Shown one piece after another: positions 1-8,926 of a stretch of DNA of 64,000 nt. Positions within the stretch are counted from its first letter, which is position 1. Every line of letters begins with the position of its first letter. A program made the translations under genes and the position numbers. The notes below the pieces were generated by a model. It had not been told where the DNA came from and searched no databases. It worked only from the letters and a program-made list of their open reading frames with translations. The DNA is taken from contig OZ241909.1 in assembly GCA_965203735.1 (NCBI GenBank), positions 930,001 through 994,000 on the forward strand, read 5' to 3'. Source of the DNA: Bin55 sp965203735 (lineage in GTDB: Bacteria; Pseudomonadota; Gammaproteobacteria; Pseudomonadales; Azotimanducaceae).

Positions 1-2753
1 TGAACTTGCAATAGATGCATGCCAATCGTTTCTGGCAGTGAATCAAGTTGCACCAGGATGATGTTGTCTTTGCAGCTTGGAAGTTCGCCCGTCTCGCATC
101 TAATGGATCCGTCGACTCTTCTTCCATTCAGTAGGATGTTCGCGCCTGGAAAAATGTGTGAACCACGCAGACGCATTGGTCCATTTGCGACGAGCTCGGG
201 AAACTCTGCGGGTCTCCCTCCACCGAAAAGCGGCACAACCGGTAGTCCGACATCCCAGATTCCCGGTTGCGGATGTTCGTAATCAACGCCTTCGCCTAGT
301 CTTGCAGTCAAAGTCGCAAGCAACCGTTCCTGTTCGGCGAGATCAAATAGCTGACTTCGCGTGTAGGAGGTGCTCGGTTCACCCACAACAAAGTAAACGC
401 CGCCTCGATAGTCGAACTCGATTGCGGTACCCTCGCCTCCATTCTCGTCAAAGAGGATTCCCTCGCCCTGCAAGACCACAGCCTCTTCGGTATCTGAAGT
501 TTCAAGAGCATCGAGTAGAGATTGGGTTAGAAAGTTAGACTTGGCCTTGCTGTTCAGAGTGACTTGCCGTCCGAGTGAGCCTGAGAATCCGACGCTTCCT
601 TCCAAGATCATTTGGAACATGTCGGGATCGCTCGTAAATCCTGTTCTCTCTGAAAATCCCTGAGTATCTCCTGCAACTCGATCGGCAAAGAAGAATCGAT
701 TTTGCGGTGCATTCTTCCATCGATCGTTGGCCCCTCGCCATGACGGGATATCCATTCCGCTACCACCGATGTTTGTATTTACCCAGAATGGCAGTCGGTG
801 GCAATTTCCACACTGTTGCTCGTAATGGAACTCGTGAATGCCTTGGACGGCTTTTGCGGAGAGTTCGTTGGTATAGGATCGTTCGACGGAGGGAGGATAG
901 GGAACGCTCAACAGGTAGCGCGCAAGCGCGTCACGTTCGTCCGCCGACAACTTGCCAGACTTGCCCTCGTCATTGACTTCGCAGTCTTCCGGATCGCACA
1001 TCGTCGTCGCGAGCGAACCATCGATGAGATGCAATGTGCAGCTTTCCTCGTTCTCAATATCGCAGTTGGGATCTAGCAGCACATTGTGACTGGCAGTGTT
1101 GATTCCACCAAAAGGATCGCCCACCGTGCCGTCCCAGTGATAGGGTGCGGAGCCACGCAGCCCTCGAATATCCTGGACGAGCCGAGGTTGGATTTGATCG
1201 CATCCCTTGCTACAGATCGGAGTTTCCAATACCCACAGAAGCTGGTCAGTGTGTCCATCAGGATGGCAACCTGCACAGGCGAACGTTTCCGTGCTGGAAG
1301 CACTGGCGTCATTGAAAAGGATTCGTCCAAGTTTCAGCACGGGATCTGTCGGATCGTCAAGCTGAATCGTTGTATCGAGCCTGGGGTTGGCCATATCTTC
1401 CAAGTTGACCAGCGAAACTGAATTCTCCAGTGCATTCAAGACCCACGCTTCTCTTGGAGCACCCTCTGTGTTTGACAGAAGAGCTAAGCCTCGTGGGATA
1501 GCTCCAACTTGAACTCTGCCTAGTACCTCGCCCGTATTTGCATCCATTGTGAAAACTCTATTGGATGCAGCCGCAGTGACCACAAGTGTGGCATCGTCCT
1601 CACTGATTTGTATGCCGAAGGGGGTGGCGAGAGCCATGCCAGGTTCAGGATCTTCGGGTGGTAGAGGTTCGAGATCAAAGAAAACGGGTGTAGTGCATTC
1701 GTCTCCGCTGCAGTCGATCTTTGTGATCTGATTTAGAAATGCACGGTTTTCCAATTCAGCTAGTCCATGGTCTTCCGTTCCTGCCTTGCCATTGGCGTCG
1801 TTTCGTGCTTCCGTTTGAGCTACATACACCCGATGCTGTGAATCCACCGCGATGCCATAAAGCAAAGTACCGACTGTATCGACAATCTGCATTGGTTCGC
1901 TGCGAAATGGCGGAGCATTGGTATCGAATACATAGAGATCGCGATCGGGAATCCGATCGTCCCGCACGATATCAGCCACATACCCCGCAGAAGTGCTTTG
2001 ATCGGAACCATCCGTTGCCTCCACAACGTGCTCAATCGCATCAAAGGTACAGTTTGGATCAGAATCCATATTCTCCGGGTAGCAACCGGATATCTGCGTT
2101 TGATTGTTCGACTCGAACGGTATGACGTACAAGCGTTCGTCCTGTACAGCCAATGCGCGTGGATCCTGAGCAGTGACCGTCAGGAAGTCAGAGATACCAC
2201 GCGTCGAGACATCGATTTTTGCAACCCGATTCGACGATGAGAGCGCAACATACGCAATGTCGTTGTTGGCAAAAACAATTCCTACTGGTTCGTCAAATAG
2301 CGTGTAGTGATCCACCAAGTCGAAGATTTGAATGGTGTGCAACACTTGATGCAGAGTGGAACTCTCTGGGTCCGTGTCAATGACGCAGACTGAGTCTGAA
2401 ACATGGTTGGCTACCCATACTTCTTTGCCATCTGGTCGAACAGCAATCCCCACTGGATCTATGCCTACGTTGATTCGTGCTACGACACTCTTGGTTTCGG
2501 AATCGATGACATTCACGGAATCGGCTGAAGTATTTGTCACATAGACGAGGTCGGAGAGCTCGTTGTAGACGATGGGGTTCGAATGAGGACTTTCAAAGTT
2601 CATGTGTCCGAGTTGAGCTACGCTCTCATCGGTATTCTCTTGCTGGAGCTCAAGAGTGGCTAAACTAGTGCAACTTACGAGCACTAGCGCAATGCACAAA
2701 GTACAGCTTGCCAACACATGCACAAGCAGTAGATGCAAATTACGACCGATCAC
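1..2753 (-). CDS. beta-propeller / di-haem cytochrome c lipoprotein (partial, C-terminus off the left edge)
   Basis: The reading frame is open from a GTG at 2753-2751 (in-frame TAG two codons upstream) to the window edge, about 917 codons. The N-terminus has a hydrophobic stretch ending in a lipobox (LVSC, Cys28), so a lipoprotein is expected. Residues ~45-480 are YVTN-type beta-propeller blades (for example VTNTSADSVNVIDSETKSV). Two c-type haem motifs follow, CAGCH at 493-497 and CGNCH at 648-652, in a region like di-haem cytochrome c peroxidase/MauG proteins. Residues ~860 onward resemble an IPT/TIG beta-sandwich (GSHIFPGANILLNGRRV). Role inferred: periplasmic or surface redox protein; substrate unknown. 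The stop codon lies outside the window. Confidence 0.85.
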   Translation of the reverse strand, partial: MIGRNLHLLLVHVLASCTLCIALVLVSCTSLATLELQQENTDESVAQLGHMNFESPHSNPIVYNELSDLVYVTNTSADSVNVIDSETKSVVARINVGIDPVGIAVRPDGKEVWVANHVSDSVCVIDTDPESSTLHQVLHTIQIFDLVDHYTLFDEPVGIVFANNDIAYVALSSSNRVAKIDVSTRGISDFLTVTAQDPRALAVQDERLYVIPFESNNQTQISGCYPENMDSDPNCTFDAIEHVVEATDGSDQSTSAGYVADIVRDDRIPDRDLYVFDTNAPPFRSEPMQIVDTVGTLLYGIAVDSQHRVYVAQTEARNDANGKAGTEDHGLAELENRAFLNQITKIDCSGDECTTPVFFDLEPLPPEDPEPGMALATPFGIQISEDDATLVVTAAASNRVFTMDANTGEVLGRVQVGAIPRGLALLSNTEGAPREAWVLNALENSVSLVNLEDMANPRLDTTIQLDDPTDPVLKLGRILFNDASASSTETFACAGCHPDGHTDQLLWVLETPICSKGCDQIQPRLVQDIRGLRGSAPYHWDGTVGDPFGGINTASHNVLLDPNCDIENEESCTLHLIDGSLATTMCDPEDCEVNDEGKSGKLSADERDALARYLLSVPYPPSVERSYTNELSAKAVQGIHEFHYEQQCGNCHRLPFWVNTNIGGSGMDIPSWRGANDRWKNAPQNRFFFADRVAGDTQGFSERTGFTSDPDMFQMILEGSVGFSGSLGRQVTLNSKAKSNFLTQSLLDALETSDTEEAVVLQGEGILFDENGGEGTAIEFDYRGGVYFVVGEPSTSYTRSQLFDLAEQERLLATLTARLGEGVDYEHPQPGIWDVGLPVVPLFGGGRPAEFPELVANGPMRLRGSHIFPGANILLNGRRVDGSIRCETGELPSCKDNIILVQLDSLPETIGMHLLQV

Positions 2754-2992
2754 GGTCTAGCAACCTCGTATGTACGGTTGGAATTCATCGCATGCTTAGA
2801 AGAGCAAGCTCAACTCCAACTGTTTCGTTTCGTTGAACTCCTACAGTATTTTGCAAGATTTCGGGTGAAGTACAAAAAAATTGAGAATAGAACTGTCGAA
2901 TTGAATTAGCATGTATAGTTGTATAGTCCGAAGAATGATATAGGTGCCTCATGGAGGAGGGAACACTGCTCCATGGAGGACCTCAAGAGCCT

Positions 2993-3256
2993 ATGCTAGA
3001 TTTAACTACTTTCACAAACTCCGATTGGATCGCAGTGGGATCCCTAATTGTCGCATTTCTTACTTTTCTGTGAACAGTCGGATTAGGAGTCTTGATGGAG
3101 CGACGAACAAGAACAAAACTGCAGCAACTAGAAGAAGCTATGAGTACCAACGTGTCGACTCTGGAACACAAGATTGTGAAAATGGACAAGGGCTTTGCGT
3201 ATCTAATCGGCTACCTTGAGGGTGCACGATCCAAGAAGCAAGAGGGGGACTACTAA
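2993..3256 (+). pseudogene. small TM-coiled-coil protein gene interrupted by an in-frame TGA
   Basis: One frame runs from ATG 2993 to TAA 3254-3256 with a single internal TGA at 3071-3073. The first part ends in a hydrophobic run (WIAVGSLIVAFLTFL), and hydrophobic coding continues straight after the TGA (TVGLGVLMERR). A charged, coiled-coil-like tail follows (TKLQQLEEAMSTNVSTLEHK). Read through, it makes an 87-residue single-pass membrane protein with the TGA inside the membrane span. A GGAGGA lies 11 bases before the ATG. Alternatives are a nonsense mutation, recoding, or two ORFs with the second starting at ATG 3095 (53 aa). The next gene starts 2 bases after the stop, which suggests an operon. 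Confidence 0.45.
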
Positions 3257-3258
3257 CG

Positions 3259-3597
3259 GTGGCAAAGTACATACCGGGAGCACTAATAAACGAAGCAACA
3301 GCTCGAATACAGGACAGTGAAGCTGTCAAGGTTGCATTTGAGAAAGGACTGTACCATGGTCAATACGTGGTGGCAGAAGAGCCTTCGCCTCACCTGACGG
3401 CAGAGCTTGAAGAAATCCGGTCTGACGCTTTAGCACGATGGCCTAACCAATTGGTTAGTCTTGATGAGATCCTCAAGTGGGTCGGCGATGCCATCGAACC
3501 AACCACAAGAGCAAAGCTAAACATCTTTCCATCAAGAACAGATCGAGACACTGCCATATTGCTCATAAGCAGAGGAATCTTCGAACGGCACTGGTAA
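3259..3597 (+). CDS. hypothetical protein, 112 aa
   Basis: GTG start preceded by an AGAGGGGGA ribosome site about 9 bases upstream, and only 2 bases after the stop of the preceding small membrane ORF, so probably co-transcribed with it. No family recognised. The protein is soluble-looking with an acidic middle (TAELEEIRSDALARWP) and a tryptophan near the C-terminus. There is no signal peptide and no membrane segment. Function unknown. Confidence 0.5.
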   Translation: MAKYIPGALINEATARIQDSEAVKVAFEKGLYHGQYVVAEEPSPHLTAELEEIRSDALARWPNQLVSLDEILKWVGDAIEPTTRAKLNIFPSRTDRDTAILLISRGIFERHW

Positions 3598-3764
3598 TCG
3601 TTCGTCAGTCCTATCAAGCTTACTGCCAATTAACCACTTGGCTCACAAGAGCAGTAGCGAGCGTGTTTCACGGAATGACTCCTTGACACGCTTCGGGAAC
3701 AAATTGAGTGACGTGCCAATGCCAACACACATAGACAACTAATCGAGCACGGAGGCTCACAAGC

Positions 3765-4043
3765 ATGCAATATTCGGTCGTAGTCCATAAAGATGTCGGA
3801 AGCGACTTTGGAGTTACCGTACCTGACCTGCCAGGCTGCTTTTCGGCTGGACAAACGTTCGTAGAAGCGCTTGAGTCGGTGAAGGAAGCCATTTCTTGCC
3901 ATTTGGAGGGACTACTCATGGACAGAGCCCCCATTCCAGAGAGAGCAACGATGGAGTTGCATCAAGCAAACCGTGATTTTCGGGGTGGAGCTTGGGCGAC
4001 TGTCGATGTGGACGTATCTAAACTTCGAGCTAGCGGAGTCTGA
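3765..4043 (+). CDS. HicB-family antitoxin-like protein (orphan)
   Basis: 92 residues with the HicB partial-RNase-H-like fold pattern: an N-terminal strand MQYSVVVHKD, then VTVPDLPGCFSAGQTFVEAL, and a helix ending SCHLEGLL. In HicAB modules this protein binds and neutralises the HicA mRNA interferase. GGAGG sits about 8 bases before the ATG. No HicA (about 60 aa, with a conserved GSHH-type motif) is found in the 167 bases upstream or just downstream, so this is either an orphan or one of the stand-alone HicB-like proteins common in bacteria. The short C-terminal part shows no clear DNA-binding domain. Confidence 0.75.
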   Translation: MQYSVVVHKDVGSDFGVTVPDLPGCFSAGQTFVEALESVKEAISCHLEGLLMDRAPIPERATMELHQANRDFRGGAWATVDVDVSKLRASGV

Positions 4044-4084
4044 TGGATAAATCATCGCTCGCACATTTAGCTGCATCTGACAAT

Positions 4085-4740
4085 CTAGCGGAATAGTGCA
4101 AACGGCAAAATTTCAATACTGTTCGTTGGTCCCACAGCCAACGCAACGACGGGAATCAAGGCGACTAGCACGCAAGTCCCAGTGTTCCTTCCAGTCCAGG
4201 TCTTGAGACCATTGACAGCGATGTAGAACGTCCAAATTAACGGAATCGGGATCAAGAAGACATTCGGAACCATCATTCCAAACCACCAGAAAAACGGGTA
4301 GGGAGAAAAATCTCGGCAAGTTCGGTTGTGGCGAGCTTGAATAGCACCATGCCGAAAAGCGAGCCAAGGACTGTAGGAACTGCAGTCCAACAGGTGAAGC
4401 CAAACCAGTTTCTCCAATCCGATTTGACTCTGAGAGTCTTGCCCACAACCCAGTAATAACCAGCCCAAACCGAGAAGAGAATCAGTGTCCATATCGAACC
4501 CCATACCGATACGAACACTGCTCCGAGAACACTGAAGACAAAGTAGTAGGGCACATGTTCTTGCACTCCAGAGTCCGTTATGACCGAAATGGTCATACTG
4601 TCGAAATCGATGAGGGAAACTGACTGGCAGATAAGCCCCACGACGAGAATTGCCCACAGTGGCAACGAAATGGGGGTCCATTCACGTATCTCGTCAAAGA
4701 CCTTCCGCGGTTGGTATAAGACTCTCCACAAACGGTTCAT
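4085..4740 (-). pseudogene. Yip1-family inner-membrane protein, frameshifted
   Basis: ATG at 4740-4738 with a GGGA ribosome site. The first frame encodes a Yip1-like start (WRVLYQPRKVFDEIRE) and several membrane helices, then ends prematurely at 4273. The -1 frame continues the protein from about 4290 (FWWFGMMVPNVFLIPIPLIW) to a stop at 4085, giving about 219 residues and the expected last helices. The switch lies in a run of five A at 4290-4294 (CGT TTT TCT on the coding strand). One extra T there would restore a single ORF. Alternatives are a sequencing or assembly error, a true mutation, or -1 slippage, because TTT can re-pair perfectly after slipping. Confidence 0.65.
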
Positions 4741-4933
4741 CTAGGTATCCCTTTCAATCACTCGAACCAAAATGGTGGACTCATCCTCATTTTGGCATTT
4801 GCCGATAGCGAAGCAGTCGCGAATTGTGCACAAGTTCAATTTGTGAGACTAAACTAAAATTTGCCTGATCGTTGAGTCACGATTGGACTAGAGAAGGCCC
4901 ACAGAAGACCTGCCCAATGAGTACCCCGAATTC

Positions 4934-5602
4934 ATGAACCACCTCATTGCTCCGTCGTTACTTGCTGCCGATTTCTCTCGTCTTGGTGAAGAAGTACAAG
5001 GTGTTCTTGATGCAGGTGCCGATGTGATCCACTTCGATGTCATGGACAACCACTATGTGCCGAATCTCAGTTTTGGACCCCTAGTCCTAGACTCTCTCAA
5101 ACGTCGATTCACGGATACTCCGTTCGATATACATCTAATGGTCAAGCCCGTGGAGTCAATGATCGATGCCTTCTCGGAAAGCGGCGCGTCGTACATTTCT
5201 GTGCATCCGGAAGCTACCAATCACCCCGACGCTGCATTGAAACGAATCAGGAGCGGTGGCGCGAAAGCAGGGATCGTAATTAATCCCGGTACTCCTTTGA
5301 GTGTTTTGGATTCTTTGTGGGGAGAGTTTGATCTTGTTCTGATTATGTCAGTGAACCCGGGATTTGGAGGTCAGAAATTCATCGAACGAAGCGTCTCGAA
5401 AGTCGCTCAAGCGAGTGAGATGATCAAGTCTCGAGACATCGACGTTCGACTAGAAGTTGATGGAGGAATTTCAGCTCAAAACATCGGATCTCTAAGCCAA
5501 GCTGGGGCAGACATGTTTGTTGCCGGTTCTTCAATATTCGGAACGGACAACTACGGACGCGCCATCCGTGAGATGCGAAGTGCCATAGAAGCTCGTGTAT
5601 AA
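4934..5602 (+). CDS. rpe: ribulose-phosphate 3-epimerase
   Basis: Interconverts D-ribulose 5-phosphate and D-xylulose 5-phosphate in the pentose phosphate pathway (cytosol). 222 residues, the usual length for this TIM barrel. Family motifs are visible: SLLAADFSRLGEE, HFDVMDNHYVPNLSFGP (metal-binding His and Asp), DIHLMV, MSVNPGFGGQKF (phosphate binding) and EVDGGI. The stop overlaps the GTG start of gph by 8 bases, so the two are co-translated; rpe-gph is a common gammaproteobacterial pair. Confidence 0.97.
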   Translation: MNHLIAPSLLAADFSRLGEEVQGVLDAGADVIHFDVMDNHYVPNLSFGPLVLDSLKRRFTDTPFDIHLMVKPVESMIDAFSESGASYISVHPEATNHPDAALKRIRSGGAKAGIVINPGTPLSVLDSLWGEFDLVLIMSVNPGFGGQKFIERSVSKVAQASEMIKSRDIDVRLEVDGGISAQNIGSLSQAGADMFVAGSSIFGTDNYGRAIREMRSAIEARV

Positions 5603-6257
5603 GGCGTTCCTGTTTGATTTGGACGGAACGTTAGCGGATACGGCTCCGGATCTCCACTCAGCCCTGAACTACACACTGTCTTACGTGGATCTCGGACCAG
5701 TCAGCTTGTCGCTCACCCGGCATTGGGTTGGACATGGCGCTCGTGTCATGATCGTTCAAGCACTCAAAGACCTTGGAGAGGAAAAAGCACTTGGAGATCG
5801 ACTCGACGAGCTTCACAGCCATTTCCTTCACTACTATCAGAAGAACATCGCTGTCCATAGCGTGCCGTTTGGTGATGTCCAGGATCTTCTGACGCAATTG
5901 GCAATCCGTGAACTACCCATGGGAGTCGTAACAAATAAGTTCTACCACTTGTCGCTTGAACTACTCAAAGCACTGGATTTCTACAAGTACTTCGATGTAC
6001 TCGTGGGAGGCGATACGCTCCAAGTACAGAAACCAGCTGCCGAGCCGGCACTGTATGCGTGCAATGAGTTGAATGTGGAACCCAAGAGTGTCTTATTCGT
6101 GGGTGATTCCATCACAGATGTTGGCTGCGCACGGGCCGCGGGTTGCGATGTAGCAATCGTCCGTAATGGCTACAACCAGGGGCGTGATCCCGTGTCCTTA
6201 GGGGCGGACAGGATCTTCGATTCCTTTCTTGAATTACTGGATGAAAATCCAACGTGA
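5595..6257 (+). CDS. gph: phosphoglycolate phosphatase (HAD family)
   Basis: Dephosphorylates 2-phosphoglycolate. HAD-superfamily protein of 220 residues with motif I FDLDGTLADT at the N-terminus, a helical cap, motif II around VVTNK, the conserved lysine in QVQKPAAEPA, and motif III/IV FVGDSITDVGCARAAG. The GTG start overlaps the end of rpe. The partner gene trpE, which often follows in proteobacteria, is absent; an alpha/beta hydrolase comes next. Confidence 0.92.
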   Translation: MYKAFLFDLDGTLADTAPDLHSALNYTLSYVDLGPVSLSLTRHWVGHGARVMIVQALKDLGEEKALGDRLDELHSHFLHYYQKNIAVHSVPFGDVQDLLTQLAIRELPMGVVTNKFYHLSLELLKALDFYKYFDVLVGGDTLQVQKPAAEPALYACNELNVEPKSVLFVGDSITDVGCARAAGCDVAIVRNGYNQGRDPVSLGADRIFDSFLELLDENPT

Positions 6258-6367
6258 GCTCTCAAGAGTGTGCCAAGTAAGCCATGCAATCCAATTCGTC
6301 TCGCCAAAAGAACTCACGCTCGTCGTGCTAGCATTTGTGCGATCTACTCTGTGCTGCTAGATGTGAG

Positions 6368-7129
6368 ATGAAGTTCGCGAGTAATTGGAAGAGAGTCCTA
6401 GTTCGTGCACTGGCTTGCATTGGAGTTCTCTACGTCTTCAGCTGTGTTGCGGAAGTCACTGTCAAGCTTGCAGATCTTGACCCCGATGAAGGTGTTATGG
6501 AGTCGGGAGCAAAGCTGATGGGCCTACCACTCGGTCTACATCAACTTGAAACCGATGAAGAGTCATCCACAGGGCTTTTAGTTGGCGTGCACGGGTACAT
6601 GAGCCGGGGTTATGAATGGGTATACCCATTGCAGACAATCGACGACGACGAGACCACAACCATGTTTTTTCGTTGGGATTTTTCGAAGTGCCCTCATACC
6701 TCAGCGAAACTGCTCGCCGAATCGTTGACTGAGATGGTGGACAAACAGGACAACCTCAATCAGATCACCATCGTGGGTCACAGTTTGGGAGGTGTCCTAG
6801 TCTCAACGATGGTCAGCGAATGGAAGATCAAGCTTCCGACCGATTTCCATGTAGTAGCCGCTCCTCTCGGGGGAGAGAACCCTCGATTGAAAGAATGCGG
6901 CGACGTCCTGCCTGAACGCATTTTGCCAACGATTCGATTCTTCCAGTGGCGTACTCAACACAAACTTGATGGTGCATATAAGGACTTGGAGATAGACCCA
7001 CAGGTAGTTTCAATTGACGGAAGCCTCGCCATTACCTTGCCAAAGACCTATCGTGAACGTCGGTTGGGGCACAATTGGTCCGTAAGCTACGTCGCAGATC
7101 GAATAGCAAACGCTAGCGAAGACGAATGA
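6368..7129 (+). CDS. alpha/beta hydrolase, membrane-anchored or exported
   Basis: About 253 residues from ATG 6368 (MKFASNWKR). An upstream in-frame start at 6335 is less likely because it would put extra Cys-rich residues before the signal-like segment. A hydrophobic N-terminal helix (VLVRALACIGVLYVFSCVAE) suggests a signal or anchor. The nucleophile elbow GHSLGG is at about residue 139, and VGVHGYMSRGYEW fits the oxyanion-hole strand. The C-terminal GHNWSV may carry the catalytic His. Resembles the lipase/PGAP1-like esterases. Substrate unknown. Confidence 0.7.
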   Translation: MKFASNWKRVLVRALACIGVLYVFSCVAEVTVKLADLDPDEGVMESGAKLMGLPLGLHQLETDEESSTGLLVGVHGYMSRGYEWVYPLQTIDDDETTTMFFRWDFSKCPHTSAKLLAESLTEMVDKQDNLNQITIVGHSLGGVLVSTMVSEWKIKLPTDFHVVAAPLGGENPRLKECGDVLPERILPTIRFFQWRTQHKLDGAYKDLEIDPQVVSIDGSLAITLPKTYRERRLGHNWSVSYVADRIANASEDE

Positions 7130-7148
7130 ACCGCTTGCCGACTGCAAT

Positions 7149-7634
7149 ATGCAAGTAGCTGTTTCCGCTGCACAAGATCCAGCAGAGCCCCCACTAGACA
7201 TTTGCTTGGTTGTATCGGGGCCAAACGAAGGAGGTGGTATTGAACGACATGTTCGCGACCTCGCGCACGGACTAGCAAAGAATCACATAGTTCACATACT
7301 GGCACACGATTCGTTTCGTTCCATGTTCGATTCAAGCGTTCTCTATCACCAAATAGCATTTACGAGTTGGCGTTTCGACGTGTGGTTTCTGCTTCAGTTT
7401 GCATTGCAGATTCGCAGAATCCGTCCGAGCATCATTCATGCTCATGGAAGAAAGGCAGCAAGAGTTGTCAGCATGTCGAGGAGATTTTTCTCTGCTCCGT
7501 GCGTTCTAACCGTTCACAATTTGAGACAGCATGATCGACTCTACAGCAAGTTTGACAGTGTTATCGCAGTGAGCGACGTTGTTGCGCAAGGAATCGAACA
7601 TCCGAGGGTGTTCAAAGTACTTAACGGTTGCTAA
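7149..7634 (+). CDS. glycosyltransferase family 4, N-terminal half (split gene)
   Basis: 161 residues matching the N-terminal Rossmann domain of GT-B glycosyltransferases: ICLVVSGPNEGGGIERHVRD, then SIIHAHGRKAARVV and LTVHNLRQHDR, ending FKVLNGC. In intact GT4 enzymes the NG is followed by a linker and the donor-binding domain, which here lies in the next ORF, shifted by one frame. The stop TAA overlaps the ATG of that ORF (TAATG at 7632-7636). Expected to transfer a sugar to a cell-envelope acceptor; specificity cannot be read. Confidence 0.75.
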   Translation: MQVAVSAAQDPAEPPLDICLVVSGPNEGGGIERHVRDLAHGLAKNHIVHILAHDSFRSMFDSSVLYHQIAFTSWRFDVWFLLQFALQIRRIRPSIIHAHGRKAARVVSMSRRFFSAPCVLTVHNLRQHDRLYSKFDSVIAVSDVVAQGIEHPRVFKVLNGC

Positions 7635-8173
7635 TGGACTCAAATCTCAACGCCATTTCCGTTGGCAGGCTAGTTCCAATCAAGAACTTCGACGTTGTCC
7701 TAGATGCCTGGACAGAGTTATCCATACCGCTTCGGATGGTGGGAGACGGACCGGAATACAGGAACCTCGAGAATCAGGCGCAAAGACTAAATCTTCTCGA
7801 CAGAGTGGAGTTGCTAGGCGAACGATCCGACGTGAGTGAACTCATGGCTCGATCAGACTTGTTGGTTGCTGCCTCTGACAGAGAAGGGTTTTCCTATGTA
7901 GTGCTAGAAGCCCTTCGTTCGAGGCTTGTTGTCGTAGCAACCAAAACGGGAGTCGCAGCTGAATTAGTGCCTAGCAAGTTCTTAATCGATCATCCTAACT
8001 CCGAAATTCTCGCCAAGACGGTGTCCGAGACCCTAGCTTCATGGGAGCAAACCAAGCAAGAGTTTGAGGAAGCTTGGTGCAAAGCCGGAGAGCTAACGAC
8101 GCAGCGTATGGTGAAAGCGACCGAGTCTGTCTATCTCGAAACCCTTCGTTTGGTTCCGAGAAGAGCAAGTTGA
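7634..8173 (+). CDS. glycosyltransferase family 4, C-terminal half (split gene)
   Basis: About 179 residues of the Glycos_transf_1 donor-binding domain: AISVGRLVPIKNFDVVLDAW, RMVGDGPEYRNLENQA, VELLGERSDV and the E-x7-E-type motif DREGFSYVVLEAL. The ATG overlaps the stop of the upstream half, so both could be made by translational coupling and assemble. About 15 residues that normally link the domains appear to be missing, which favours a deletion or frameshift over a recent single-base error. A TTG six bases upstream (7628) is an alternative start. Confidence 0.75.
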   Translation: MDSNLNAISVGRLVPIKNFDVVLDAWTELSIPLRMVGDGPEYRNLENQAQRLNLLDRVELLGERSDVSELMARSDLLVAASDREGFSYVVLEALRSRLVVVATKTGVAAELVPSKFLIDHPNSEILAKTVSETLASWEQTKQEFEEAWCKAGELTTQRMVKATESVYLETLRLVPRRAS

Positions 8174-8190
8174 TTCGCAGGGGAAACGAC

Positions 8191-8667
8191 TTAGTTTCTC
8201 TCGTACGTTCCCACCAATCGGTTCATTCCGATTACTGAAGGTTCGATCGCTTTGAACAGTTCAAGCATTGTCAGTCCTTCGGGAAGATTCAGTTCTTCGT
8301 TAAGCGCGAATACCCAGAAGTAGTACTGATGCACTCCGTGTCCGGGAGGAGGCATTGGTCCGCCATATCCAAGATTGCCGAAGTCGTTGCTTCCCTTTGT
8401 ATAGTCGGACGAGTCTTCGGGAAGATTGCGAACTGATCCGGGAATTCCGTAAAGCACCCAATGGACATATCCATAGGCTTCGGGAGTAAGCAATGGAGCG
8501 TCTGGATCATGGCATACGATTGCGAACGACTTGGTTCCATCGGGGACATCGTCCCATGCAAGACTCGGTGATGTATCGGGTCCTTCACCAGTGTGTTCTT
8601 TTGGAATCCGAGAACCACCAACGAAAGCCGTGCTCGTCAATGACATCGTAGTAAGTGCAAACCCCAT
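8191..8667 (-). CDS. YbhB/YbcL-family Raf kinase inhibitor-like protein (PEBP)
   Basis: 158 residues of the phosphatidylethanolamine-binding protein fold. The ligand-pocket motif is seen as CHDPDAPLLTPEAYGYVHW, with the second conserved stretch PPPGHGVHQYYFWVFALN. A GGAG lies about 8 bases before the ATG. Bacterial members are small soluble proteins of unclear role. The gene converges on the glycosyltransferase genes. Confidence 0.88.
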   Translation of the reverse strand: MGFALTTMSLTSTAFVGGSRIPKEHTGEGPDTSPSLAWDDVPDGTKSFAIVCHDPDAPLLTPEAYGYVHWVLYGIPGSVRNLPEDSSDYTKGSNDFGNLGYGGPMPPPGHGVHQYYFWVFALNEELNLPEGLTMLELFKAIEPSVIGMNRLVGTYERN

Positions 8668-8926
8668 GTTCAGTCTCCGTTGGATTGAAGTTGATTGTGT
8701 TCTTGTTGAGTCAAGAGATGTGTCTGCATATCGAGGATGCTGTAACTTTCATGCTCGCTTCCCCTCATTGCTTCGTTCCTAATCTCTTGTCACGTATTGG
8801 AGTTTAGATTCTATTGACTGAGTCGGGAGGTAACTTCCGGATTGGTAGACAGCGTATAGATTGAGTTCACTGGTCCAATGTCGCACTACAATCGGATTCT
8901 CGTAGTGGCCGAAGAGTTATGGTGGC

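Noticed and set aside
158..1421. Several plus-strand ORFs of 80-130 codons at the left edge
   Set aside because: They lie opposite the continuous minus-strand cytochrome/propeller frame, which shows clear domains.
3600..3764. Possible degraded hicA upstream of the HicB-like gene
   Set aside because: A short stretch (VPMPTH) resembles HicA C-termini, but no frame gives the GSHH motif or the right length.
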